A stretch of DNA of 64,000 nucleotides. It comes from Bradyrhizobium sp. AUGA SZCCT0176 (GTDB lineage: Bacteria; Pseudomonadota; Alphaproteobacteria; Rhizobiales; Xanthobacteraceae). The notes beneath the pieces were generated by a model, which was not told where the DNA came from, did no database searches, and saw only the letters and a program-made list of their open reading frames with translations. Location: assembly GCF_018130145.1 (NCBI RefSeq), contig NZ_JAFCMB010000003.1, positions 434,001 to 498,000 of the forward strand, read 5' to 3'. The translations under genes and the position numbers were made by a program. Shown here in pieces: positions 16,723-25,715 of this stretch; the first letter of the stretch is position 1, and every line of letters begins with the position of its first letter.

Positions 16723-19700
16723 ATGGCGCGGCCATCAAGAACGGGCGGCAAGAAGAGCGAGGCGAAAGCCCGCAACGCAAGCCCAGCAAAGGGCCGCAAG
16801 ACCACCAAGACCAAGCCCCGCACTGCGCCAGCAGCCGCCCGAGTTAAGCGTCGTTCGGTCTCCGATCCGATCAAAGACCTGAAGGAAGCCCGCGAGCAGC
16901 AGGCGGCGACTGCCGAGATATTGAAGGTCATCGCCTCTTCGCCGTCGGACGTGCAGCCGGTGTTTGAGGCGATTGCCTCAAGCGCCAACCGGCTGCTCGG
17001 CGGATTCTCCACTGCAGTCTTCCGCTTTCTCGACGATACTGTGCATCTCGCCGCGTTCACCCCGGTAAGTCCGGCTGCCGATGCAGCCCTCCAAGCGGAT
17101 TTTCCCAGGCCGGTCGATGCGTTCGAGGCGTTCCGGCTGGCCCAGCAAGGCAAGCCCTTCCCGATCCCGGACACCGAAGAGATACCGCACGCGCCGATCA
17201 AGGAAATCGCGCGGCTGCATGGCTTCCGCAGCATGCTGTTCGTGCCGCTAATGAGCAACGGCGTGCCGATTGGCGTCGTCAGCATCACCCGCGCTACGAC
17301 AGGTTCATTCGCCGAGCATCACGTGCAACTGATGCAGACCTTCGCCGACCAGGCCGTCATCGCCATCGAGAACGTCCGGCTGTTCAACGAAACGCAGGAA
17401 GCGTTGAAGCATCAGACCGCCACATCGGAAGTGCAGCATGTGATCGGGAGGTCAATGACCGACACGCAGCCGGTCTTCGAGCGCATACTCGATAGCACGG
17501 AACGGCTTTTCGATTGCAGGCAGGTTTCGATCTTTCTCGCTCCTGGCGATGGGTTGCTGCATGTGGCGGCACGCCGTGGAACTGGCTACGAAGCAATCGA
17601 CAAGGTGTACCCGCTGCCAATCGAGCAGACATCGGCTCCCCGCGTCCTTGGCGAGCGACGGCAAGTCTATCTTCCCGACGTGATGTATGGTGCTGACGTA
17701 CCTTCGAGCATACGTCGCGTGGTTCAGGTGTTTGGCAATTTTTCCGTCGTAATGACCCCAATGATCTGGGAGGGCCAGGGGATCGGCCTAATCTCGGTGC
17801 TACGCGAGCCAAATGCCGCATTCACGCCGAAGGAACTCAGCCTTCTTAGGACCTTTGCCGACCAGGCCGTGATCGCCATCGAGAATGTGCGCCTATTCAA
17901 GGAGGTTCAGGCGAAGACCGCCGACCTCTCGGAGTCTCTACAACAGCAGACCGCCACCGCTGACGTGCTCAAGGTGATCAGCCGCTCGGCGTTCGATCTG
18001 CAGACTGTGTTGGAAACTTTGGTCGTATCCGCGGCCCGCCTGTGCGAAGCCGACGAGGGCACGATATTTCAGCCCAGAGATGACGCCTACCGCCTGACGG
18101 CAAGCTGTGGGCTTTCCCCTCCCAGGAAGGTGTTTCTTGAAAACTGCTCGTTCCAGCTGGGCACGGGCAGCACAATCGGACGGGTCTTGTTTGAAGGTAA
18201 AACCGTTCATATCGAAGACTCTCAGACTGACCAAAATTACCGATTTCAAGATCCGGAAGTGCGCACGCGGCTCGGTGTCCCTTTGCTGCGCGAGGGTGCA
18301 CCCATCGGCGTCTTCGTGTTGGCACGCCGTGATGTCCGCCCCTTCAGCGATAAGCAAATCGAATTGGTCCAGACCTTCGCCGACCAGGCAGTGATCGCGA
18401 TCGAGAACGTCCGGTTATTCGACGAGGTGCAGACGAAGACGCGCGACCTTACGGAGGCGCTGACCTATCAGACAGAGAGCAGCAACATCCTCAGAGTGAT
18501 CGCGTCCTCACCGACCGACGTAGGGCCTGTTCTCAATGCCATTGTCGAAAGCGCCTGCCAGCTTTGCGATGCTTATGATGCGGCGGTGGTGCTGCAGGAC
18601 GGCGAATATCTGCGGATCAGCGCGCATCACGGACCAATTCCGATCGGCATCGAGAAGTGGCCGATCAACCGCCGCTGGACCGCCGGCCGCGCCTTCGTCG
18701 ACCAGACGCCGGTTCACATTGAGGATCTGAGCGACGAGAAGCACGCCGACTTCACCGATGGCCGCGAGCTGTCGCTGCGCATGGGCCATCGCACCATCCT
18801 CAGCGTGCCGCTGCTGCGCGAAGGCGAAAGCATTGGCGCTATCGTACTTCGCCGCACCGAAGTTCACCCGTTCAGCGAAAAGCAGATTACCTTGCTTCAA
18901 ACCTTCGCTGATCAGGCCGTGATCGCCATCGGCAACGTTCGTCTGTTCCAAGAAGTGCAGGCCAAGACGCGCGATCTGAGCGAGGCGCTGTCTTACCAGA
19001 CAGGGAGCGGCAAGATTCTCAGCGTTATCGCATCCTCGCCAACTGAGGTAAGGCCGGTTCTTAAGGCAATCGTCGAAACTGCCTGCGAGCTTTGCGATGC
19101 CTCTGACGCTCTTGTGTTCCTGAAAGACGGCGAGGACCTGCGCTTCAGCGCGCACCACGGATCAATACCAATCGATATGGAGAAATGGCCGATTAACCGG
19201 AATTGGGTCATGGGACGCACTGTCGTCGATGGGGTACCGGTCCACGTGCACGATCTTCCCTCCGAAGGCGAAGAGTTCCCCGAGGGCCGAGAACTAGCGC
19301 GCCACCAGGGCATTCGCACAGTTTTGAGCGCACCTTTGCTGCGCGAGGGTGAAAGCATCGGAACGATCGCGCTTCGCCGCACTGAAGTGCAGCCGTTTAG
19401 CGAAAAACAGATTGCTCTGCTGCAGACCTTTGCCGATCAGGCAGTAATCGCCCTCGGGAACGTTCGGCTGTTTGACGAGGTGCAGGCAAAAACGCGCGAC
19501 CTCACGGAGGCGCTGCAGCAGCAGCTCGCCACCGTGGACGTGCTGAAAGTCATCAGTTCTTCGCCGGGTGAGCTGGAGCCGGTATTTCAAGTTTTGCTGG
19601 AGAACGCGGTGCGTCTCTGCGAGGCTCAGTTCGGCGTCCTATGTACTTTCGATGTAAGTGGATTTCAGTACGTGTCGGCTCGAGGCGCATCCGCAGAATA

Positions 19701-20883
19701 TACAAAATACATGCAACAACGCGGACCCTTTCGACCTGCATCGGGAGTGCTCGATCGGATTATGCGGACAAAGCAACCGAGCCACACAGCCGACGAGGCT
19801 GCGGAGGTTGTCCCCGGCCCGGCCGGTACCTTCGGAGGTGCACGATCTCTTGTCGGTGTCCCAATGCTCAAAAACGGTGAGTTAAGAGGCGCAATTATCA
19901 TCTACCGTACGGAAGTGCGGCCGTTTGCGGATCAACAGATCGATTTGCTGACGAACTTCGCTGCCCAAGCAGTCATTGCTATTGACAATACACGCCTCCT
20001 TAATGAGCTGCGGCATCGCACGGATGATCTAACTCGATCGCTACAGGACTTGCACAGCGCGCAAGAGCGACTGGTCCAGACCGAAAAACTCGCTTCGCTC
20101 GGCCAGCTCACGGCTGGCATCGCGCATGAGATCAAGAACCCGCTCAACTTCGTCAATAATTTCTCGGCGCTGTCGGCGGAACTGACGGACGAGCTGAACG
20201 ACGTGCTCAAGCCGGCCCCGCTCGATGGCAAGATGCGGGCGGAAGTCGACGAGTTGACGCGGCTTTTGAAGGACAACCTCGAAAAAGTCGTGCAGCACGG
20301 CAAGCGCGCCGACTCCATCGTCAAGAACATGCTGCTGCATTCGCGCGAGGGCTCTGGCGAACAGCGGCCCACGGACATCAATGCGCTCTTGGATGAGAGT
20401 CTGAACCTTGCTTACCACGGTGCCCGAGCAGAAAAGGCAGGCTTCAGTATTGCCTTCCAACGCGATCTCGATCCGACCGTCGGCATGGCTGACGTCTATC
20501 CGCAAGAGATCACGCGGGTCCTGCTCAATCTGATCTCGAACGGGTTCTACGCTGCGACGAAACGCAAAGTGGAAACTGGTGACGTCTTCGAGCCAATGCT
20601 TTCCGCCACGACGAAGAACCTCGGCGACAAGGTCGAAATCCGTATTCGCGATAACGGGACCGGCATCCCAGATGATGTCAAAGAGAAGATATTCAACCCG
20701 TTCTTCACGACCAAACCAGCCGGTGAAGGAACCGGCCTTGGTCTCTCGATGACGCACGACATCATCGTGAAGCAACACGGGGGCAGAATTGATGTGACGA
20801 CCGAGCCTGGGCAGTTCACAGAGTTCATCATCGTCCTGCCAAGAAAGAGCAATGTTTCTGGCAGGGATCGAGGTGAGGCGTGA
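16723..20883 (+). CDS. Six-GAF soluble histidine kinase
   Basis: A 1386-residue cytosolic sensor kinase. A basic N-terminal tail (about residues 1-45, Lys/Arg/Ala-rich) precedes six GAF domains, each closed by a version of TFADQAVIAIENVRLF near residues 206, 377, 551, 727, 902 and 1078, a period of about 175 residues. Linkers such as EVQAKTRDLTEALQQQ form helices between them. The kinase core has AGIAHEIKNPLNFVNNF with His1135 as phospho-acceptor, then an ATP domain with IRDNGTGIPDDVKEKIF, NPFFTTKPAGEGTGLGLSM and HGG. The start is the second ATG, behind a GGGGG ribosome site. It overlaps its receiver gene by four bases. No cysteine or chromophore site stands out, so the ligand is unknown. Confidence 0.88.
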   Translation: MARPSRTGGKKSEAKARNASPAKGRKTTKTKPRTAPAAARVKRRSVSDPIKDLKEAREQQAATAEILKVIASSPSDVQPVFEAIASSANRLLGGFSTAVFRFLDDTVHLAAFTPVSPAADAALQADFPRPVDAFEAFRLAQQGKPFPIPDTEEIPHAPIKEIARLHGFRSMLFVPLMSNGVPIGVVSITRATTGSFAEHHVQLMQTFADQAVIAIENVRLFNETQEALKHQTATSEVQHVIGRSMTDTQPVFERILDSTERLFDCRQVSIFLAPGDGLLHVAARRGTGYEAIDKVYPLPIEQTSAPRVLGERRQVYLPDVMYGADVPSSIRRVVQVFGNFSVVMTPMIWEGQGIGLISVLREPNAAFTPKELSLLRTFADQAVIAIENVRLFKEVQAKTADLSESLQQQTATADVLKVISRSAFDLQTVLETLVVSAARLCEADEGTIFQPRDDAYRLTASCGLSPPRKVFLENCSFQLGTGSTIGRVLFEGKTVHIEDSQTDQNYRFQDPEVRTRLGVPLLREGAPIGVFVLARRDVRPFSDKQIELVQTFADQAVIAIENVRLFDEVQTKTRDLTEALTYQTESSNILRVIASSPTDVGPVLNAIVESACQLCDAYDAAVVLQDGEYLRISAHHGPIPIGIEKWPINRRWTAGRAFVDQTPVHIEDLSDEKHADFTDGRELSLRMGHRTILSVPLLREGESIGAIVLRRTEVHPFSEKQITLLQTFADQAVIAIGNVRLFQEVQAKTRDLSEALSYQTGSGKILSVIASSPTEVRPVLKAIVETACELCDASDALVFLKDGEDLRFSAHHGSIPIDMEKWPINRNWVMGRTVVDGVPVHVHDLPSEGEEFPEGRELARHQGIRTVLSAPLLREGESIGTIALRRTEVQPFSEKQIALLQTFADQAVIALGNVRLFDEVQAKTRDLTEALQQQLATVDVLKVISSSPGELEPVFQVLLENAVRLCEAQFGVLCTFDVSGFQYVSARGASAEYTKYMQQRGPFRPASGVLDRIMRTKQPSHTADEAAEVVPGPAGTFGGARSLVGVPMLKNGELRGAIIIYRTEVRPFADQQIDLLTNFAAQAVIAIDNTRLLNELRHRTDDLTRSLQDLHSAQERLVQTEKLASLGQLTAGIAHEIKNPLNFVNNFSALSAELTDELNDVLKPAPLDGKMRAEVDELTRLLKDNLEKVVQHGKRADSIVKNMLLHSREGSGEQRPTDINALLDESLNLAYHGARAEKAGFSIAFQRDLDPTVGMADVYPQEITRVLLNLISNGFYAATKRKVETGDVFEPMLSATTKNLGDKVEIRIRDNGTGIPDDVKEKIFNPFFTTKPAGEGTGLGLSMTHDIIVKQHGGRIDVTTEPGQFTEFIIVLPRKSNVSGRDRGEA

Positions 20884-21260
20884 GCATTTTGGTTCTTGTG
20901 GTCGACGACGAGCCCGACGTCGAGGCGTTGTTCCGCCAGCAATTCCGACGCGATCTGAGGGCGCAACGTTTCGTCATGGACTTCGCCGTTTCGGCGGCGG
21001 ATGCTCTGGCGCGGATTGCAGGCTCAATCGAGCAGACCCTGGTATTGATTCTTTCGGACATCAATATGCCCGGCATGACCGGACTTGAAATGCTACCAAA
21101 AGAGAGGCGACCCGACGTCCCCATCATCATGATCACTGCCTATGGCGATCCCGAGACCAGACGGAAGGCGATGGAAGGCGGCGCGACGGGGTTGCTGACC
21201 AAGCCCATCGACTTCACCCTGCTGCGAGCAGAAATCGATACGCGCTTGGGCCAAGCTTAG
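20880..21260 (+). CDS. Single-domain response regulator partner of the six-GAF kinase
   Basis: A 126-residue receiver domain with no output domain. The acidic pocket is VVDDEPD, the phospho-acceptor is D60 in LILSDINMPGMTG, the switch Thr is in MITAYGD, and the conserved lysine is K108 in LLTKPID. It starts with GTG inside the last codons of the kinase gene (GTGA overlap), so the two are translationally coupled and almost certainly a cognate pair. Without an output domain it must act by protein contact, like CheY or DivK, or as a phosphate sink. Clear assignment; target unknown. Confidence 0.92.
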   Translation: MSILVLVVDDEPDVEALFRQQFRRDLRAQRFVMDFAVSAADALARIAGSIEQTLVLILSDINMPGMTGLEMLPKERRPDVPIIMITAYGDPETRRKAMEGGATGLLTKPIDFTLLRAEIDTRLGQA

Positions 21261-21449
21261 TGATCGCCAACTCGCGTCGCCACCTGTCGATGTCCGCTTC
21301 TGGCACTTTTCGGACCTCACACCACGCCTGAATTGCGTCCGTAGTCCAGGGTAAAGCAGACGCCGGGTGATCGCTTGATTCACCCGCAATCTGCCTACGC
21401 CCTGAGAACTGCGTCGAGGCGTACGCAATAGCAATCTGCAAGCGAGAGC
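21261..21449. other. Intergenic sequence after the two-component pair
   Basis: No gene is supported here. An open frame on the minus strand overlaps the end of the receiver gene and has no recognisable features. Fragments such as TGTCCGCTTCTGG resemble short sequences often found in rhizobial intergenic repeats. Confidence 0.35.
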
Positions 21450-21985
21450 GCGACAAATCAACCCGACGGGCAAATCACTTACGATTGTCAGAAATCATGT
21501 CAAGTCCAGAATTTCCGAAAATCAAAAATATTTCCCTTTCCTTCCACCCCAAATCACCGGCACATTCTCGCCCATCCCGTCCCACTCAGAGGGGCGTCGG
21601 CCGTCGTCATGACGAGGGGCGGGGATGCGGTGGACGTTGACGTTGCGATTGACGGTCGCGGCTGATGCGTACGGTGAAAGCGTGTGGTCCTGGCGCCCGT
21701 AACGGCGTCAAGCTCTGAAGAAGCTAACGCTTCCGAGGGGTGACGGTGGCAATAGAGGCCGTCTCACCGGGGAGAGCGCGTCATAAGCCGTAAAGCCACT
21801 GCGCAGGGAATGTCGGATGTTCTCCGCTGCCCTGTATGCTCATGTGCAGCTTTTTTAGCACAGAACGCACATGAGACCGCGGGTGCAGCGCGCATCCGGC
21901 ATTCCCTGCGCCCTCTGTCTTCGAGGGCAAGGAGATTTCTGGCAAAGCTCGGGCTTATCAAGCCGCGAGAATGCGAAACTGTGTC
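21450..21985. repeat. Long dispersed Bradyrhizobium-type repeat with a nested hairpin
   Basis: About 0.54 kb begins near CGACAAATCAACCCGACGGG and ends after the block CCGCGAGAATGCGAAAC. I recall this composition as a frequent non-coding repeat in Bradyrhizobium chromosomes; no search was done. Its right part folds into one hairpin. The outer arms at 21801-21819 and 21893-21911 (GCGCAGGGAATG.CGGATG against its complement, one mismatch) share a centre with the inner arms CTCATGTGC at 21839-21847 and GCACATGAG at 21867-21875. More pairing (CGCTGC with GCAGCG) lies between. Several reading frames are open across it, but none looks coding. Confidence 0.75.
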
Positions 21986-22223
21986 ACCTCGGCCCAACTG
22001 GGCAATTGCGCATGCAAAGCCGGTATCCCATAGCCGCCGATGCACATGTTATATCGGGCGATGCCGAAGTTGGATTTGGCTGGAACTACAATCCCTCTCA
22101 CAATCAAGGAGGAGGGCGGCGCCTGTGCGCGATTGCGCGTCAGGCCGGGACGACAAGACTGAAACGACGTCGTTGCGAAGACGGACCTCTTTGGAACACC
22201 CTCCCCAACAGAAAGTTTGCAAC

Positions 22224-22241
22224 GCGCCATCTAGATCGCGC
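22224..22241. promoter_or_regulatory. 18-bp palindrome, candidate operator of the carbohydrate-type ABC operon
   Basis: GCGCCATCTAGATCGCGC is symmetric except at one base pair and lies 65 bases before the GTG start. Its size and symmetry fit a LacI-type operator, but no regulator gene is adjacent. Confidence 0.4.
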
Positions 22242-22305
22242 CGTTTGGTTGCGCTATCACTAATCCAACCGGTCAAAAACCCCGGCAAAATTCAGGGAGA
22301 ACAAC

Positions 22306-23691
22306 GTGAGATTCAAGGGAATTGGTGCAGTTTCACTCGCGGTCGCGGCTGTAGGGCTGTTTTACGCCACAGCGCCTGCGATGGCCCAGCAAAAAACCAT
22401 TACCGTCTGGTTCGGCAAGGGCTTCTACAAGTCCGAGGACGACGCGCTGCTCGAGGCGATCAAGAAGTTCGAGGCCAAGACCGGCATCAAGGTAGAACTG
22501 TCGCAATACGCCATTCAGGACATGATCCCGAAGACGGTGGCGGCGCTGGATTCCGGCACCGTGCCTGACGTCGCCTATTCCGACAGCTACGATGTGCAGG
22601 CGCAGGGCAAATGGGCCTTTGAGGGCAAGCTCGAGGACCTCGGCGACATTCTGCTGCCGATGAAGTCGGCGTTCGCGCCGAACACGCTGGAGACCGCGCT
22701 GCTCTACAACGATGTGGCCAAGAAGAAGGCCTATTACGGCTATCCGCTGAAGCAGCAGAGCATGCACGTCCAGATCTGGAGCGACATGCTGGAGCAGGCC
22801 GGCTTCAAGCAAAGCGACATTCCGACCAAATGGGAAGATTACTGGTCGTTCTGGTGCGACAAGGTGCAACCCGCCATCCGCAAGGCCACCGGCCAGCGCA
22901 TCTACGCCGTCGGCCAGCCGATGGGCGTGGAATCCACCGACTCGTTCCAGTCGTTCTACACCTTCATGGACGCCTACAACGTCAAGCTGGTCGATGACGA
23001 CGGCAAGCTTCTGGTCGACGATCCCAAGGTGCGCGAAAACCTGATCAAGGCGGTGAAGGACTACACCGACACCTACACCAGGGGCTGCTCGCCGCCCTCC
23101 TCCACCACCTGGAAGGATCCGGACAACAACGTCGCGTTCCACAACAAGACCATCGTGATGACGCACAACTTCACGATCTCGATCGCGGCAAAATGGCTCG
23201 ACGACGCCAACAACCCGGCGCTGACGCCGGAACAGCGGGCGCTCGGCAAGAAGAACTACGACGAGACCATCATCACCGCCTCGTTCCCCAACAAGCCGGA
23301 CGGCACGCCGATCAAGTACCGCTCCGACGTCAAGACCGGGCTGATGTTCACCGCGGCCAAGAACAAGGCCGAGGGCAAGGAGTTCATCAAGTTCCTGCTG
23401 CAGGAGGAAAACCTTCGGCCCTATATCGAAGGCGCGCTCGGCCGCTGGTTCCCGGTGACGACCGCAAGCCAGCAGAGCCCGTTCTGGCAGGCTGACCGGC
23501 ATCGCAAAGCCGTCTACACTCAGTTCACTGGCGGCACCACGCCGTTCGACTTCACCAAGAACTGGAAGTTCACGATCCTGAACAACGAGAACGTCTGGGC
23601 CAAGGCGATGAACCGGGTGGTGAGCGAGAAGGTTCCGGTCGACAAGGCCGTCGACGAACTGATCGCCCGCCTCAAGCAAATCGCGGGTTGA
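22306..23691 (+). CDS. ABC transporter binding protein, family 1 (carbohydrate type)
   Basis: A 461-residue exported protein. The signal peptide (GAVSLAVAAVGLFYATAPAMA) is cleaved before QQKTITVWFG. The fold is that of family 1 solute-binding proteins: GKGFYKSEDDALLEAIKKFE at the start, PDVAYSDSYD in the cleft, and a long C-terminal domain. These bind sugars, polyols or related carbon sources in the periplasm and hand them to a two-permease complex. The GTG start follows GGGAGA. A palindromic repeat separates it from the permease genes. The exact substrate cannot be read from the sequence. High confidence in the family, low in the ligand. Confidence 0.88.
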   Translation: MRFKGIGAVSLAVAAVGLFYATAPAMAQQKTITVWFGKGFYKSEDDALLEAIKKFEAKTGIKVELSQYAIQDMIPKTVAALDSGTVPDVAYSDSYDVQAQGKWAFEGKLEDLGDILLPMKSAFAPNTLETALLYNDVAKKKAYYGYPLKQQSMHVQIWSDMLEQAGFKQSDIPTKWEDYWSFWCDKVQPAIRKATGQRIYAVGQPMGVESTDSFQSFYTFMDAYNVKLVDDDGKLLVDDPKVRENLIKAVKDYTDTYTRGCSPPSSTTWKDPDNNVAFHNKTIVMTHNFTISIAAKWLDDANNPALTPEQRALGKKNYDETIITASFPNKPDGTPIKYRSDVKTGLMFTAAKNKAEGKEFIKFLLQEENLRPYIEGALGRWFPVTTASQQSPFWQADRHRKAVYTQFTGGTTPFDFTKNWKFTILNNENVWAKAMNRVVSEKVPVDKAVDELIARLKQIAG

Positions 23692-23699
23692 TCTTGCTT

Positions 23700-23835
23700 C
23701 TCCCTCGCCCCGCTCTTGCGGGGTGAGGGGCTCTCTCCGCGAGTGACGCTCGTTGAGAGTCCAGTACCCCCTCACCCGCCGCGCAAGAGCGCGGCGACCT
23801 CTCCCCGCAAGCGGGGAGAGGTGTACCAACCAACA
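23700..23835. repeat. Palindromic repeat between binding-protein and permease genes
   Basis: It contains the perfect hairpin CTCTCCCCGC-AA-GCGGGGAGAG near its right end and further complementary blocks (CTTGCGGGGTGAGGGG, CCCCCTCACCCGC). It occupies the same position in this operon as the repeat between futA and futB. A role in differential message stability is possible. Confidence 0.7.
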
Positions 23836-23879
23836 CCGGTCGCGCATTGCGGCCGGCATCGCTGACAAGAGTAACGAAT

Positions 23880-24752
23880 ATGGCGATTACGATCTCGGGC
23901 GATCAGGCGATGCCAGGCCCGCCGCTGTCGGCCCGGCTGACCACCCCGCAGGTCTGGGGCATCGTGCTGGTGGCGCCCTACCTGCTGGTGTTTCTGGCCT
24001 TCGTGGTCTACCCGGTCGGGTACGGGCTGTGGCTGGCGCGTCATCCGGCGAGCTATGTCGCGCTCTATCACGATCCGATCTTCGCGCGCGCCGCGGTCAA
24101 TACGCTGATCTTTCTCCTGGTCGGCATCAACCTCAAAATGATGATCGCGCTGCTCCTGTCCGGCTTCTTCGCCCAGCAGCGCCCCTGGATCAAATGGCTG
24201 TCGGTGCTGTTCATCCTGCCCTGGGCAGTGCCTTCGATCCCGACCATTCTCTCCGTACGCTTCATGTTCAACCCCGAATGGGGCGTGGTCAATACGCTGA
24301 TCTTCAAACTCACCGGCGATGACGGCCCTAACTGGCTCAATGACCCCACCGTGGCGCTTTCCATGGCGATCGGTGTGCACATCTGGAAATCGCTGCCGTT
24401 CTGGACGCTGATCCTGATGACCGGGCGGCTTGCGATCTCGCACGATCTTTACGAGGCGGCCGAAGTCGACGGCGCGAGCCGGACGCAGAAGTTCCGCTTC
24501 ATCACCTGGCCATCGATGCAGGCGCTGTATCTGACCTGCACCCTGCTCTCGATGATCTGGACGCTGGGCGACTTCAACAGCGTGTATCTGCTGACCGGCG
24601 GCGGCCCCGCCGATCTCACCCATGTGCTGGCGACCCTGGGAATTCGCTATCTGCGGCTCGATCAGCTCAGCCTGGCGATGGCGTCCATCGTCTGCGCGCT
24701 GCCGTTCGTGCTGCCGCTGATCTATTTCATGATGAAACGGTTGTCGCGATGA
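23880..24752 (+). CDS. ABC transporter permease, MalF type
   Basis: A 290-residue permease with six membrane spans. The EAA loop is at about residues 190-215 (DLYEAAEVDGASRTQKFRFI), the contact point with an ATPase. The first span is PQVWGIVLVAPYLLVFLAFVVY, with a periplasmic loop of ordinary length before span two, as in MalF-like sugar permeases without the large P2 domain. The start at 23880 follows a weak AAGAG site. It overlaps the next permease gene by four bases (ATGA), so the two make a heterodimer. It imports the ligand of the binding protein upstream. No ATPase gene follows. Confidence 0.88.
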   Translation: MAITISGDQAMPGPPLSARLTTPQVWGIVLVAPYLLVFLAFVVYPVGYGLWLARHPASYVALYHDPIFARAAVNTLIFLLVGINLKMMIALLLSGFFAQQRPWIKWLSVLFILPWAVPSIPTILSVRFMFNPEWGVVNTLIFKLTGDDGPNWLNDPTVALSMAIGVHIWKSLPFWTLILMTGRLAISHDLYEAAEVDGASRTQKFRFITWPSMQALYLTCTLLSMIWTLGDFNSVYLLTGGGPADLTHVLATLGIRYLRLDQLSLAMASIVCALPFVLPLIYFMMKRLSR

Positions 24753-25615
24753 AACTGCCAACGCCAAAGCTTCCAACCTGGCGCGAAGTCGGCGTCGAAG
24801 CCCGCCTCCTGCTGATCGGGATTCCCGTGTTCCTCTGGACCATGATCCCGATCTACCACATGTTCCTGTTCGCGATTTCGCCGAAGGAAGATGCGTTCTC
24901 CGGAAAGCTCTGGCCGGCGCATCCGACACTGAATAATTTCCGCATCGTGTTCCATCAGGAGCATTACTTCCTGCGGGATTTCTGGATCCAGTTCTGGAAT
25001 TCGATCGTGATCGCGCTGGCCGCCGGCGCGCTGACGCTGCTGATCGCGACCGCGGCGGCGTTTGCGATCTCGCGGCTCAAGGTGCCCGGCGGGCGGTGGG
25101 TGATGAATCTGGCGCTGTTCACCTATTTCATCCCGGCGGCGTTCCTCGCCGTGCCGATGTACCGGACCATGGGTAATTACGGCCTGCTCAACAATCACTG
25201 GTCGCTGATTCTGGCGATGGTGACGATCGCCTCTCCCTACGCGATCTGGGTGCTGAAGCAGGCCTCCGACAAGCTGCCGGTCGAACTCGACGAGGCCGCC
25301 GTCATGGACGGCGCGACCATTCCGCAGCTGTTCAGGCTGGTCTATGTGCCGCTGATGATGCCGTCACTGGTGGCGATCGGCACTTACGCGATCCTGCTCG
25401 CCTGGAACGAATATCTCTACGCGTTCCTGCTGCTCTCCAAGGACACCGAGATCACGCTGCCGGTGGCGCTCGGCAACTTCCTTGCCGCGGACGATTCGCC
25501 GTGGGAATTGCTGATGACCACCGGCTTCATCTACGCCCTGCCGCCGGCCGCGATCTATTACGCGTTCAAGCGGTATATGGTGGGCGGGCTGACGGCGGGT
25601 GCGGTGAAGTCGTAA
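24749..25615 (+). CDS. ABC transporter permease, MalG type
   Basis: A 288-residue permease with six spans, the partner of the preceding gene. The EAA loop is VELDEAAVMDGATIPQLFRL. The C-terminal YYAFKRYMVGGLTAGAVKS is the classic MalG-type ending that reaches the ATPase interface. It is translationally coupled to the previous gene by an ATGA overlap. A dispersed palindromic repeat follows and then the convergent polyamine-type operon. The substrate is inferred only as carbohydrate-like. The ATPase must be supplied in trans, since none lies in this operon. Confidence 0.9.
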   Translation: MKLPTPKLPTWREVGVEARLLLIGIPVFLWTMIPIYHMFLFAISPKEDAFSGKLWPAHPTLNNFRIVFHQEHYFLRDFWIQFWNSIVIALAAGALTLLIATAAAFAISRLKVPGGRWVMNLALFTYFIPAAFLAVPMYRTMGNYGLLNNHWSLILAMVTIASPYAIWVLKQASDKLPVELDEAAVMDGATIPQLFRLVYVPLMMPSLVAIGTYAILLAWNEYLYAFLLLSKDTEITLPVALGNFLAADDSPWELLMTTGFIYALPPAAIYYAFKRYMVGGLTAGAVKS

Positions 25616-25627
25616 AGTCTCGCTTCC

Positions 25628-25710
25628 GTCATTGCGAGCGAAGCGAAGCAATCCACCTCACGGCATAACGGATGGATGGATTGCTTCGTCGCTACGCTCC
25701 TCGCAATGAC
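25628..25710. repeat. Dispersed palindromic repeat (GTCATTGCGAG type) between convergent operons
   Basis: Terminal inverted repeats GTCATTGCGAG and CTCGCAATGAC are perfect over 11 bases, with complementary inner blocks (CGAAGCAATCCA / TGGATTGCTTCG). The whole element of about 83 bases can fold on itself. It lies exactly between two convergent operons and may terminate both. Confidence 0.8.
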
Positions 25711-25715
25711 GACGA

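Noticed and set aside
21810..22568. Open frame of 252 codons across the long repeat
   Set aside because: The region is a structured repeat and the frame runs into the real binding-protein gene in another frame.
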